44,330 nucleotides of DNA from Adlercreutzia shanghongiae (GTDB lineage: Bacteria; Actinomycetota; Coriobacteriia; Coriobacteriales; Eggerthellaceae), in NCBI RefSeq assembly GCF_035830635.1, contig NZ_JAYMFI010000037.1, positions 1 through 44,330 of the forward strand, read 5' to 3'. Positions 16,279 to 27,248 of the stretch are shown here, one piece after another (within the stretch, counting starts at the first letter, position 1; every line of letters starts with the position of its first letter). A program made the translations under genes and the position numbers. The notes under the pieces are model-generated. The model was not told the origin of the DNA, ran no database searches, and saw only the letters and a list, made by a program, of their open reading frames with translations.

Positions 16279-17280
16279 GTGAAATCGGTATATCTCTCAC
16301 ATGTGAGCGCTTTGGCGTTTTGGAGGCTGTGGTCTATGGCCAATCCCATTTCCCTCCAAGAGTTCCATGCGCGCAGAATCAACCAAGTGGACGGTCTGCC
16401 GGCTCGATTGTTCGCGGGCTCTTCGGTTTTGACCTCTCCGGCTTCGAGCAAGAACGAAATCGAGGAGGCTTTGGGCCGCGCGCTCGACCCGGGCGAGCTT
16501 CCCCTTCACGTGCTGATACGTCGCTCGCCCGGAACGCGGCAGACGAAGGCGATTGCCCGCCATCACGGAATGGCGACTTATCCCAAAGGGGCCTTCCTGA
16601 AAATGGGAAGGCACCTTTTCGTGAGTGCGCCGGAGCTTGTGTTCTGCCAGTTGGCGCAGCATCTGCCGTTCGGCTCCCTGCTCGCGCTGGGCTACGAGCT
16701 GTGCGGGTGCTATCCGATTGAGGGCAGCGGATACCAGGTGCGGCACCCCCTCACAACGCCCAATCGGCTCGCTGCCTTTGCCCAGCAGCTTCGCGGTGCC
16801 CATGGCGCGGTAAAGGCGCGCAAAGCGGCCCGTTGCGTTCGGGCCAAATCAGCTTCTCCGGCTGAAACGTCGATGGCGGCGCTTTTAACGACGCCGCGTG
16901 CCCTGGGCGGCCTTGGCCTCTCGCAGGCGAGGCTCAACGATCCCGTTTCCCTCAACGCCGACGCGGAGCGTATTGCGCAGGCGAGCGCGCTGGTGTGCGA
17001 CATCGTGTGGCCGGATGATAAGGTCGCCTTCGAATACGACAGCGCGGCTTATCACGGCACGGGCGAGCGCGTTGTCAAAGACTCGCGGCGGCGCAGCGCT
17101 CTTGCCGCCAACGGATATGTCGTGCGGTCGATCACCAGTGGGCAGATGGCGAACGTCTTCGAGTTCCAGGAGACGGTCGTGCACGCCTTCCGCGAATCGG
17201 GAACGTATCTGAGGCGCATGAATGCCAAGCAGCTAGAGGTGCATATGCGCCTACGAAGCGAGCTGAAGAAGGGCTTGTAG
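16279..17280 (+). CDS. Uncharacterised protein with C-terminal PD-(D/E)XK-like (DUF559/Vsr-type) nuclease fold
   Basis: 333 residues. The start is taken as GTG 16279, with GAGGAGGCGAGG just upstream; the protein then begins with YLSHVSALAFWRL, which resembles the N-terminus of a family I remember as abundant in Coriobacteriia. The frame is open back to 16114 through repeat DNA, which is rejected as coding. The C-terminal domain (about 190-310) has SPAET (E196), then VCDIVWPDDKVAFEYDS with D241 and E252-x-D254, in the D...E-x-D arrangement of Vsr/DUF559-like nucleases. The N-terminal half (about 1-170) has no recognised fold. No partner gene is adjacent. Its repeat-filled surroundings and solitary setting suggest horizontal or mobile origin. 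Activity and target are unknown. Confidence 0.75.
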   Translation: MKSVYLSHVSALAFWRLWSMANPISLQEFHARRINQVDGLPARLFAGSSVLTSPASSKNEIEEALGRALDPGELPLHVLIRRSPGTRQTKAIARHHGMATYPKGAFLKMGRHLFVSAPELVFCQLAQHLPFGSLLALGYELCGCYPIEGSGYQVRHPLTTPNRLAAFAQQLRGAHGAVKARKAARCVRAKSASPAETSMAALLTTPRALGGLGLSQARLNDPVSLNADAERIAQASALVCDIVWPDDKVAFEYDSAAYHGTGERVVKDSRRRSALAANGYVVRSITSGQMANVFEFQETVVHAFRESGTYLRRMNAKQLEVHMRLRSELKKGL

Positions 17281-17340
17281 CGTTTTGCGTCGACGGATTC
17301 TTTTTGAACGGGGGTTGCGGCGAGCCTTTGTTCAAGACGC

Positions 17341-17578
17341 GAAAGGTTTTTCCTGAAAATTTGCACGAAACAGCGTTTTGTTAGACAGGCTCTTCTTGCT
17401 TTTGCCGGTCGCGCCGGCTTAAGAATCTGAGATAGAAAAAGGGAGTTGAAGTATTCCCAGGTCAATAACGTGGAGAGTCTTGGCTGCTTCGACAGCTGGT
17501 TTATCTGAGCGCGTTCATGTTTCATGAAAGTGCAAACAAACAGGCTTTTCTTGCAAATTGAGAGGAAAAGTTTCACGC
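17341..17578. repeat. A/T-rich inverted motif pair, right of the nuclease-like gene
   Basis: GAAAGGTTTTTCCTGAAAAT (from 17341) resembles the left-side plus-orientation motif at 15245, and AAAGTGCAAACAAACAGGCT (from 17527) closely resembles its reverse complement. The gap between 17381 and 17526 shows no gene. Confidence 0.5.
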
Positions 17579-17580
17579 AG

Positions 17581-17881
17581 CGGGGGGAGGGAAGGGGGAA
17601 GGGGCAAAAAGAGCGGTGAAGGTAAAGAGGGCGTCGAAAGCGACGAATGGCGGAAGATGCGGGGATTGGCGGGGTATAGGGAGCGAGGGAGGCGAAGGGG
17701 CGAGAGCGAAGGGGCGAGAGCGAGAGCGAAGGGGCGAGAGCGAAGGGGCGAGGGGCGAGAGCGAGGAAGGGACGAGGAGACGAACGGGCGAAGCGGCGAA
17801 GGGGCGAGGGGCGAGAGCGAGGAAGGCGAAGGGGTGAGGAGGAGAAGGGGCGGATGGGTGGATGGATGGGCGGATGGGGGC
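17581..17881. repeat. Purine-rich low-complexity repeat
   Basis: About 300 bp of almost pure G/A on the plus strand, built from GGGGCGAGAGCGAA-like units of 6-14 bp, ending in GGATGGGTGGATGGATGG. Several frames are open because of composition. No start, domain or codon pattern supports coding. Confidence 0.8.
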
Positions 17882-17928
17882 GGTGGGCTTGCAGTCCCTG
17901 TGGAATTGCGGCTGCCATCTGCCCGTTG

Positions 17929-17937
17929 TGGTAGAGT
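17929..17937 (+). promoter_or_regulatory. Extended -10 promoter candidate for secA
   Basis: TG-G-TAGAGT (17929-17937). TTGCGG (17906-17911) is a possible -35 but 20 bp away. The position, just after the repeat field and about 120 bp before secA, is plausible. Confidence 0.4.
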
Positions 17938-18059
17938 GAAGCAGATTTGCACCGAGGCGGCCGCACGGGCCGTTTCACATGGTGACGGGAGCTATTCGGG
18001 GAAGGCGCTCGCCGAGCCTTGAAGCAACGTCGCCGACCACAGATAAGGAAACGCAACCT

Positions 18060-20888
<2,829 letters not shown>

Positions 20889-20914
20889 CGCCCGCTCGAT
20901 AATGGTTGAGTAAA

Positions 20915-21030
20915 GCGGAAGCGGCGGGTGTCTTGACCGAGCGAGTTCCGCAGCGACTGAAACAGGACTCAATGTCCTGTTTCGCAAAGCGAGGACTGTT
21001 TGAGCGAGTCAAGGCACCCGGCGGTTCCGC
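20915..21030. repeat. Long nested hairpin between secA and prfB
   Basis: The outer arm 20915-20937 pairs with 21008-21030 (GCGGAA/TTCCGC, GGGTG/CACCC, CTTGAC/GTCAAG with small mismatches). Inside, GAAACAGGAC (20959-20968) pairs perfectly with GTCCTGTTTC (20974-20983) around TCAAT. GAGCGAGT occurs in both flanks. No T tract follows. It fills most of the 175-bp gap. It may end the secA transcript, protect its 3-prime end, or be a dispersed element. Confidence 0.75.
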
Positions 21031-21063
21031 CCCGGGAGAGCTTCAAGGAAAAGCAGGCAAGGC

Positions 21064-22164
21064 ATGGAACTGAAAGACATTCAGAAAGATATCGAGAAGG
21101 CGGCCGCCCGGGTGGAGGACGCCTTCTCCTTCCTTCATATCGACGAGAAGCGCGCAGAGCTTGCCGCCCTTAACGAGCAGACGGCGAGCCCCGATTTCTG
21201 GAACGACCCGGAGGCGGCCCAGGCGGTCTCCAAGAAGGCCGCGAATGTGCGCGCCACCATCGAGGACTACGAGCGCGCCTGCGGGCTTTTGGACGATGCG
21301 GCCGCGGCGCTGGAGCTGGCCGGCGATGACGAGGCCTTCGCCGCCGAGGCCGAGACGGCCGCTTCCGAGCTGACCGAGCTGCTCGACCAGCTGGAGGTGG
21401 AGTCGTGGTTTTCCGGCGAGTTCGACGCGGGCGACGCCATCCTCACGGTGAATCCCGGCCAGGGCGGCCTTGAGGCTCAGGACTGGACCGAGATGCTCTA
21501 CCAGATGTACGTCCACTACGCCGAGGACAAGGGCTGGAAGGTCACCGTGCTCGACCTGGTGCCCGGCGAGGGCATCGGGCTGGACAAGGCCACGATTCAG
21601 ATCGAGGGCCGCTACGCCTACGGCATGCTGCGCAGCGAGATCGGCATCCACCGCCTGGTGCGCATCAGTCCCACCGACGCCAAGAAGCGCCGTCAGACCA
21701 CCTTCGCCTCGGTGGAGGTGCTGCCGGTCATCTCCGACGACATCGAGGTGGATTTGAACCCCGCCGATGTGCGCGTGGACGTCTACCGCTCCTCGGGTCC
21801 GGGCGGCCAGTGCGTGAACACCACCGATTCCGCCGTGCGGCTCACCCACGAGCCCACGGGCATCGTGGTCACCTGCCAGAACGAGAAGAGCCAGCTGCAG
21901 AACAAGGAGGCCGCCTTCCGCGTGCTGCGCGCCAAGCTCTACGAGCTGGAGGAGCGCAAGCGCCAGGCCGAGCTGGACGAGCTGCGCGGCGAGCGCAGGG
22001 AGAACTCCTTCGGCAGCCAGATTCGCAACTACGTGCTGTTCCCGTACCAGCTGGTGAAGGACTTGCGCAGCGGCATTGAGACGGGAAATGTGGACGCCGT
22101 CCTCGGCGGCGCCCTGGAACCCTTCATCATCGGGTATCATACGTGGCGTGTAGCCAACTCATAG
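21064..22164 (+). CDS. prfB: Peptide chain release factor 2
   Basis: 366 residues, as usual for RF2, which releases peptides at UGA and UAA. The GGQ motif is at 247-249 (SGPGGQCVN; the residue after Q is Cys where His is common). The codon-recognition tripeptide position reads SPT (202-204, in LVRISPTDAKKRR) where RF2 normally has SPF and RF1 has PxT. The gene is one continuous frame: no CTTTGA-type programmed frameshift is present near the N-terminus. ATG 21064 has only a weak AAGGAAAAG site. It is assigned to RF2 and not RF1 from the N-terminal SPDFWNDPEAAQ motif and overall sequence. Confidence 0.93.
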   Translation: MELKDIQKDIEKAAARVEDAFSFLHIDEKRAELAALNEQTASPDFWNDPEAAQAVSKKAANVRATIEDYERACGLLDDAAAALELAGDDEAFAAEAETAASELTELLDQLEVESWFSGEFDAGDAILTVNPGQGGLEAQDWTEMLYQMYVHYAEDKGWKVTVLDLVPGEGIGLDKATIQIEGRYAYGMLRSEIGIHRLVRISPTDAKKRRQTTFASVEVLPVISDDIEVDLNPADVRVDVYRSSGPGGQCVNTTDSAVRLTHEPTGIVVTCQNEKSQLQNKEAAFRVLRAKLYELEERKRQAELDELRGERRENSFGSQIRNYVLFPYQLVKDLRSGIETGNVDAVLGGALEPFIIGYHTWRVANS

Positions 22165-22188
22165 TGCCATACGGGAAAGGGAAGACAC

Positions 22189-23016
22189 ATGGATACTGCC
22201 GCCTTGCAGGCGAAGGCCACCGACATCCGTCGGGACATCCTGACCATGATCACCGAGGCGGGAAGCGGGCACCCCGGCGGGTCGCTTTCCTGCGCCGACA
22301 TTCTGACGGCGCTCTACTTCGGCGGCGTCATGAACTACGACGCGAACGACCCGAAGATGGTCGGCCGCGACCGCTTCATCCTGGCCAAGGGGCACGCCGC
22401 ACCGGCGCTCTACGCCACCCTTGCCGAGGCCGGCTATTTCCCGAAGGAAGAGATCCACACCCTGCGCAAGCTCGGTACGCGCCTGCAGGGACACCCCGAT
22501 TCGAACCTTCTGCCCGGCGTGGAGGTGTCCACCGGCTCGCTCGGCCAGGGGCTTTCCGTGGCCTGCGGCCTGGCGGCGGGTCTGCGCCTAACTGGTGAGG
22601 ACGGGTTCGTCTTCACGGTGCTGGGCGACGGCGAGTGCGAAGAGGGCCAGGTGTGGGAGGCCGCCATGTTCGGCGCCCACAAGGCGCTCGGGCGCTTGGT
22701 GGCCATCATCGACAACAACGAGCTGCAGATCGACGGCTGCATCCACGACGTGTGCGACCCGGGCGATCTGGGCGATAAGTTCGCCGCCTTCGGCTGGGAT
22801 GTGCAGCGCGTGGACGGCCACGACATCGAGGCGCTCGTGGAGGTGCTTTCCGCCCGCAAGGCGCAGGAGAACGACCACCCGCTCGCGCTCATTGCCAAGA
22901 CGGTGAAGGGCAAGGGCGTCTCCTTCATGGAGAACGAGGCCGGCTGGCACGGCAAGGCGCCGAAACCTGAAGAACTTGAAGCGGCCCTGGCGGAGCTTGC
23001 CGCCGCTGCGGAATAG
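22189..23016 (+). CDS. Transketolase, N-terminal (thiamine-PP binding) subunit
   Basis: 275 residues, equal to the first part of a full transketolase. Motifs: GSGHPGGSLSCADILTALYF, KGHAAPALYATL, and the thiamine-diphosphate signature GDGECEEGQVWE...NN. With the next gene it forms the split transketolase (alpha2beta2) that moves two-carbon units between sugar phosphates in the non-oxidative pentose phosphate pathway. The ATG at 22189 follows GGGAAAGGGAAG. It starts 24 bp after prfB, and the C-terminal subunit gene follows 10 bp downstream, so both are co-transcribed. Confidence 0.95.
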   Translation: MDTAALQAKATDIRRDILTMITEAGSGHPGGSLSCADILTALYFGGVMNYDANDPKMVGRDRFILAKGHAAPALYATLAEAGYFPKEEIHTLRKLGTRLQGHPDSNLLPGVEVSTGSLGQGLSVACGLAAGLRLTGEDGFVFTVLGDGECEEGQVWEAAMFGAHKALGRLVAIIDNNELQIDGCIHDVCDPGDLGDKFAAFGWDVQRVDGHDIEALVEVLSARKAQENDHPLALIAKTVKGKGVSFMENEAGWHGKAPKPEELEAALAELAAAAE

Positions 23017-23026
23017 GAGGCCTGTC

Positions 23027-24001
23027 ATGGTGAAACTCGCAAGTGAAAAGGCTGCTGCCCAGAAGAAGGCCACCCGCGCCGCCTTTGGCGCCACCTTGGC
23101 GGAGCTGGCCGGCGAAGGTCTGCCCGTCGTTGCTGTGGACGCCGACCTTACCGGCTCTACCACTACCAAGAAGCTTGCCGATGCGGGACACGCCGACCGT
23201 CTGTTCAACTGCGGCATCGCCGAGCAGAACATGATCGATGTGGCCGCCGGCCTCTCGTTGGCCGGCAACATCGCCTTCACCGGCTCCTTCGCCGTGTTCG
23301 GCACGGGGCGCACCTACGACCAGATTCGCAACACGGTGTGCTATTCCGGCTTGAACGTGAAGATCGCCCCCACCCACGCGGGCATCTCCGTGGGCCCCGA
23401 CGGCGGGTCGCACCAGATGCTCGAGGACGTGTCCCTCATGCGCGGCCTTCCCGGCATGCGCGTGCTCGTGCCCGCCGACTACGCCGCCGCCCGCGCCGCC
23501 CTGCGCCTGGCTGCCCAGACCCCCGGCCCGGTGTACGTGCGCATGGGCCGCGCCGCGGTGCCCTGCGTCTACGATGATGACGTGGAGCTGGAAATCGGTC
23601 GGGCCTACGTGCTGCGCGAGGGCGCGGACGTGACCATCGTGGCCAACGGCGTGGAGATCCGCGAGGCCCTGGCCGCCGCCGATGCGCTCGCCGAGTCGGG
23701 CGTCTCTGCCGAGGTCATCGATGCCTTCTCGGTGAAGCCGCTCGACGACCAGACCATCCTGGCCTCGGTGGCCAAGACCCGCTGCGTGGTGGTGGCCGAG
23801 GAGCATTCCGCCATCGGGGGCTTGGGCAGCGCCGTGTGCGAGCTGCTCGCCGCGACCGACCCGGTGCCCGTCGAGCAGGTGGCGGTGCGCGACCGCTTCG
23901 GCAAGTCCGGCGAGTTCGAGGAACTGCTCGCCTACTTCGCCATCGATGCCGCCTCCATTGTTGAAGCTGTGAAAAAGGTTCGTGAACGCGCGGCCCTTTG
24001 A
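23027..24001 (+). CDS. Transketolase, C-terminal (pyrimidine-binding) subunit
   Basis: 324 residues. It contains the pyrimidine-binding part (VVAVDADLTGSTTTKKLADAG; FNCGIAEQNMIDVAAGLSLAG with the catalytic glutamate; FAVFGTGRTYDQIRN) and the C-terminal transketolase domain (about 190-320). AGGAGG (23016-23021) sets the ATG at 23027. It partners with the 22189-23016 product. A related split enzyme, DXP synthase, is excluded because that is a single long chain. Confidence 0.95.
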   Translation: MVKLASEKAAAQKKATRAAFGATLAELAGEGLPVVAVDADLTGSTTTKKLADAGHADRLFNCGIAEQNMIDVAAGLSLAGNIAFTGSFAVFGTGRTYDQIRNTVCYSGLNVKIAPTHAGISVGPDGGSHQMLEDVSLMRGLPGMRVLVPADYAAARAALRLAAQTPGPVYVRMGRAAVPCVYDDDVELEIGRAYVLREGADVTIVANGVEIREALAAADALAESGVSAEVIDAFSVKPLDDQTILASVAKTRCVVVAEEHSAIGGLGSAVCELLAATDPVPVEQVAVRDRFGKSGEFEELLAYFAIDAASIVEAVKKVRERAAL

Positions 24002-24047
24002 TAGAATGACTCAGTCTCAGTAACGAACAACCTGAACGGAGCAAGCT

Positions 24048-24938
24048 GTGACGAATGAACGGAACCAGGGAAATCCTGGTCGCACCGGCCGTCACGCCGG
24101 CGTATCGGCCCAGGGCAACAACCCGCGCTCTCGCGCGGCGGCCCCCCAGACCGGTAGCGCCCAGAAGGCGTCGATGACCTCCCAGCTGTCCCAGGCCCTG
24201 CCCGTGCTCGAAGTGGACGAGATGGCCGCCCCCATGGGCGCGCCGGTCATCACCTTCGATCACGTGACCAAGACCTACCCGGCCCAGCCGAAGAAACCCG
24301 CCCTGCACGACATCACGCTGCAGATTTTCGCTGGCGAGTTCATCTTCCTCGTGGGCCATTCTGGATCGGGCAAATCCACCTTCATCCGCCTTCTGACCCG
24401 CGAGATCAAGCCCACGAGCGGCAAGATCTACGTGGCCGACGAGGATTTGACCACCATGCGCAACTGGCGCGTGCCCTACCTGCGCCGCAACATCGGCTGC
24501 GTGTTCCAGGACTTCAAGCTTCTGCCGAACAAGACGGTCTTCGAGAACGTCGCCTTCGCCTTGGAGGTAATCGGCAAGAGCCGCCATGTCATCAAGACCC
24601 AGGTGCCTGAGGTGCTGCGTCTGGTGGGCCTGTCCGATAAGCTGAACAGCTACCCCGACCAGCTCTCCGGCGGCCAGCAGCAGCGCGTGTCCATCGCGCG
24701 TGCCATCGTGAACCGCCCGCCTTTGCTCATCTGCGACGAGCCCACGGGAAACCTGGACCCGCAAACCTCCCGCGGCATCATGGATCTGCTCGAGCGCATC
24801 AACCGCACGGGCACCACCGTGCTCGTGGCCACCCACGACCGCGAGATGGTGGACAACATGCGCCGTCGCGTCATCGCGCTCGACCGAGGTCATCTGACCC
24901 GCGACCAGGACAGGGGGGTGTACGGTTTCGATGTCTAG
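24048..24938 (+). CDS. ftsE: Cell division ATP-binding protein FtsE, with N-terminal extension
   Basis: 296 residues, whereas FtsE usually has about 220-230. The ABC core begins near residue 67 (ITFDHVTKTYP): Walker A GHSGSGKST, Q-loop FQDFKLLPNKTVFENV, signature LSGGQQQR, Walker B LLICDEPTGNLDPQ. The extra first ~66 residues are polar, Gly/Ala/Gln-rich and look disordered. GTG 24048 has GGAG at a good distance; ATG 24174 has AGAAGG upstream and would shorten the extension, so the start is not fully certain. FtsE pairs with FtsX to control septal and peripheral peptidoglycan hydrolases. It overlaps ftsX by 8 bp. Confidence 0.94.
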   Translation: MTNERNQGNPGRTGRHAGVSAQGNNPRSRAAAPQTGSAQKASMTSQLSQALPVLEVDEMAAPMGAPVITFDHVTKTYPAQPKKPALHDITLQIFAGEFIFLVGHSGSGKSTFIRLLTREIKPTSGKIYVADEDLTTMRNWRVPYLRRNIGCVFQDFKLLPNKTVFENVAFALEVIGKSRHVIKTQVPEVLRLVGLSDKLNSYPDQLSGGQQQRVSIARAIVNRPPLLICDEPTGNLDPQTSRGIMDLLERINRTGTTVLVATHDREMVDNMRRRVIALDRGHLTRDQDRGVYGFDV

Positions 24939-25845
24939 TCTCTTCTACTTCTTCAAGGAGTCGCTGCAGGGCTTCGCGCGCAACCTCTCCACGACGCTCG
25001 GCTCCATCATCACCATCTTCCTGTCGCTGCTCATCATCGGCGTGTTTTTGGTGGGCGGCACCATCGTCGAGCACCTCGTGTCCTCCATCGAGGACGAGGT
25101 GTCCATCACCGCGTACGTGGCCGACGACGCTCCCCAGGAGTCCATCGACGCCGTCTCGTCCATGATCAAGGGCATGGAGGGCGTGGAAAGCGTCGGCTTT
25201 ACCACCAAGGAGCAGGCGCTGGAGAGCTTCAGCAACTCCATGACCACCAACCCCGAGATCATCGAGCAGCTGGACGGCACCAACCCGCTGCCGGCCTCCA
25301 TCGACGTGAGCCTGTCCGACCCGCAGAAGGTGGACGAGATCGCCGCGGCCATCGAGGCCGACGAGACGTTCCGCTCCATCTGCGACGAGCCGGACGACCC
25401 GGCCGACTCGCTCAAGTACGGCCAAAAGACCGTCGACCGCCTGTTCTCGGTGACCAAGTACGTGCGCTACCTGGGCGTGGCCCTGGTGCTGTTGCTCGTG
25501 TTCATCGCGCTCGTGTTCATCAACAACACCATCCGTCTGGCCATCATGGCGCGCCGCAAGGAGATCGCCATCATGCGCCTGGTGGGCGCGTCGAACGGCT
25601 TCATCCGCGGCCCCTTCCTCATGGAGGGCGCCCTGCACGCGATCATCGGCTCGCTTCTGGCCGTCGGCGTGCTGCAGCTTCTGCGCATGTACGGCGTGCC
25701 GAAGCTGCAAAGCGCGCTGTCGTTCCTCTCCCTTGATGTGTCCGGCAACACCTACCTCATGATTTACATCGTGCTCGTGATCGCCGGCCTCGTCATCGGC
25801 CTTCTCGGTTCCGCCTTCGCGATGAGGCGCTATCTGAAGGTGTAG
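24931..25845 (+). CDS. ftsX: Cell division permease-like protein FtsX
   Basis: 304 residues with four membrane helices: one near 20-45, a large extracytoplasmic domain (about 46-170, EDEVSITAYVADDAP...), then three helices in the C-terminal half. RRKEIAIMRLVGASN is the FtsX/MacB-type coupling motif. It anchors FtsE and transmits ATPase-driven change to cell-wall hydrolases outside. The ATG lies within the end of ftsE (8-bp overlap). The S41 protease that follows is separated by a strong terminator, but functional linkage to wall processing is often seen in this neighbourhood. Confidence 0.95.
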   Translation: MSSLFYFFKESLQGFARNLSTTLGSIITIFLSLLIIGVFLVGGTIVEHLVSSIEDEVSITAYVADDAPQESIDAVSSMIKGMEGVESVGFTTKEQALESFSNSMTTNPEIIEQLDGTNPLPASIDVSLSDPQKVDEIAAAIEADETFRSICDEPDDPADSLKYGQKTVDRLFSVTKYVRYLGVALVLLLVFIALVFINNTIRLAIMARRKEIAIMRLVGASNGFIRGPFLMEGALHAIIGSLLAVGVLQLLRMYGVPKLQSALSFLSLDVSGNTYLMIYIVLVIAGLVIGLLGSAFAMRRYLKV

Positions 25846-25871
25846 AATAAGCGCAACGGAAAGCGATTCGG

Positions 25872-25914
25872 CGCGACCCCCGCGACGCCGCAAGGCCGCG
25901 GGGGTCGCGTTTTT
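25872..25914 (+). terminator. Rho-independent terminator after ftsX
   Basis: A perfect 13-bp stem: CGCGACCCCCGCG (25872-25884) with CGCGGGGGTCGCG (25897-25909), a 12-nt loop, then TTTTT. Yet the next gene starts only 18 bp later, so its promoter must overlap or it depends on read-through. Confidence 0.92.
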
Positions 25915-25931
25915 AGCGGTAAGGAGTGCCC

Positions 25932-27248
25932 ATGGCCAGGGAACGCAACGGGCGGCATCTCGTCCCGAATTCCAAGGAGCGCAGCGAGCGGCGCATGGAA
26001 CAGGCGACGAATCACATGATGTTCAAGGTCTTTTCCATGGTCATTCTGATGACGGTGGCCTTTGTCGGGGGCTTTGCCCTGCGCAGCCAGACCGAGTTGG
26101 TGGCCAGCTGGGGCATCCCCGTGTCCGACGACGAGCAGGCGGCCCTCGCCGCCGCGGCGGCCAACAACACCTACGAGTCCATCTCGGCCCGCGTGAGCGA
26201 TGTGGAGGACATCCTGGCCACCTATTCCATGGACAGCGTCGACCTTACCTCGGCCACCTATTCCATGCTCGACGACATGATGAAGTCCACCGGCGACCCC
26301 TATGCCACCTACTACAACCCCGATCTGTACAACAGCTATATCAAGGAGACCACCGAGCGCAGCTATGCCGGCATCGGCGTGGTGTTCGCCGACTACAACG
26401 GGCGCGCCTACGTCTCCGATGTGTTCGAAGGGTCCGAGGCCGAGGCCAAAGGAGTGCAGCAGGGCGACTTCCTCGCTTCCATCGACGGCGAGGACGTGTC
26501 CGCCTGGTCGATGACCGAAGTGGTGAACGCCCTGGCCAAGGACGAGGGCGAGAGCGTCTCCATCGCGTGGATGCGGCCCTCGAGCCTCGATGCCCAGACC
26601 GGCGAGCAGTTCACCACCGATCTTACCTGCAAGGTGTACGAGGAGGCAAACCTCACCACCGAGCTTCTGGGAAATGTGGGCGTGGTGAAGGTGCGCCAGA
26701 TCACGAGCAACGCCGCCGAGCTGGTGAAACATGCGGTGGAATCGCTCACCGAGCAGGGGGCGCTCGCCATCGTGCTCGATCTGCGCGACAACCCGGGCGG
26801 CTATCTTACCCAGGCCGTGGACATTGCGAGCTTGTTCGTGAACTCCGGCGTGCTCGTGCAGATTCAGACCAACGACGGCCCCCCCACCTCCAAGGCGGCC
26901 TCGGGCACCTGCCCCTTCGAGAAGACGCCGCTCGTGGTAGTGGTGAACCGCTACACGTCGGCCGCCGCCGAGGTGCTCGCCGCGGCGCTGCAGGACAACC
27001 AGCGCGCCGAGGTGGTAGGGGAGACGAGCGTGGGCAAAGGCTCGGTGCAGGTGGTGCGCGAGCTCGACTTCGGCGGGGCGGTGCGCTACACCGCCGCCTA
27101 CTACCTCACGCCCCAGGGCCAGCCCATCGACAACGTGGGCGTGGTGCCCCAGGTGGGCGTGGTGAACGGCGAGACCGAGGACGCCCCCGACTCCCAGCTC
27201 TCCACCGGCGTGGACATGGCCCGCGCCCTGGTGCCGACCAATGGCTAG
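25932..27248 (+). CDS. S41-family C-terminal processing peptidase (CtpA-like)
   Basis: 438 residues. A cytoplasmic basic N-terminus is followed by one membrane segment (about 31-52), so the catalytic part lies outside. A PDZ domain is seen at about 130-200 (YAGIGVVF...GDFLASIDGEDV), then the S41 core: DLRDNPGGYL, the serine in RYTSAAAEVLAAAL, and the lysine in VGKGSVQ. These proteases trim the C-termini of exported proteins. ATG 25932 has AAGGAG (25921-25926) at short spacing; GTG 25926 overlaps that site and is rejected. It overlaps the RNase R start by 8 bp. Confidence 0.93.
   Translation: MARERNGRHLVPNSKERSERRMEQATNHMMFKVFSMVILMTVAFVGGFALRSQTELVASWGIPVSDDEQAALAAAAANNTYESISARVSDVEDILATYSMDSVDLTSATYSMLDDMMKSTGDPYATYYNPDLYNSYIKETTERSYAGIGVVFADYNGRAYVSDVFEGSEAEAKGVQQGDFLASIDGEDVSAWSMTEVVNALAKDEGESVSIAWMRPSSLDAQTGEQFTTDLTCKVYEEANLTTELLGNVGVVKVRQITSNAAELVKHAVESLTEQGALAIVLDLRDNPGGYLTQAVDIASLFVNSGVLVQIQTNDGPPTSKAASGTCPFEKTPLVVVVNRYTSAAAEVLAAALQDNQRAEVVGETSVGKGSVQVVRELDFGGAVRYTAAYYLTPQGQPIDNVGVVPQVGVVNGETEDAPDSQLSTGVDMARALVPTNG

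Noticed and set aside
17558..18022. Open frames in the purine-rich repeat before secA
   Set aside because: Low-complexity Arg/Gly/Glu translation in several frames, no start signal.
21064..21150. Programmed +1 frameshift in prfB
   Set aside because: The reading frame is continuous from the ATG; no in-frame TGA or CTTTGA-like slip site was found.
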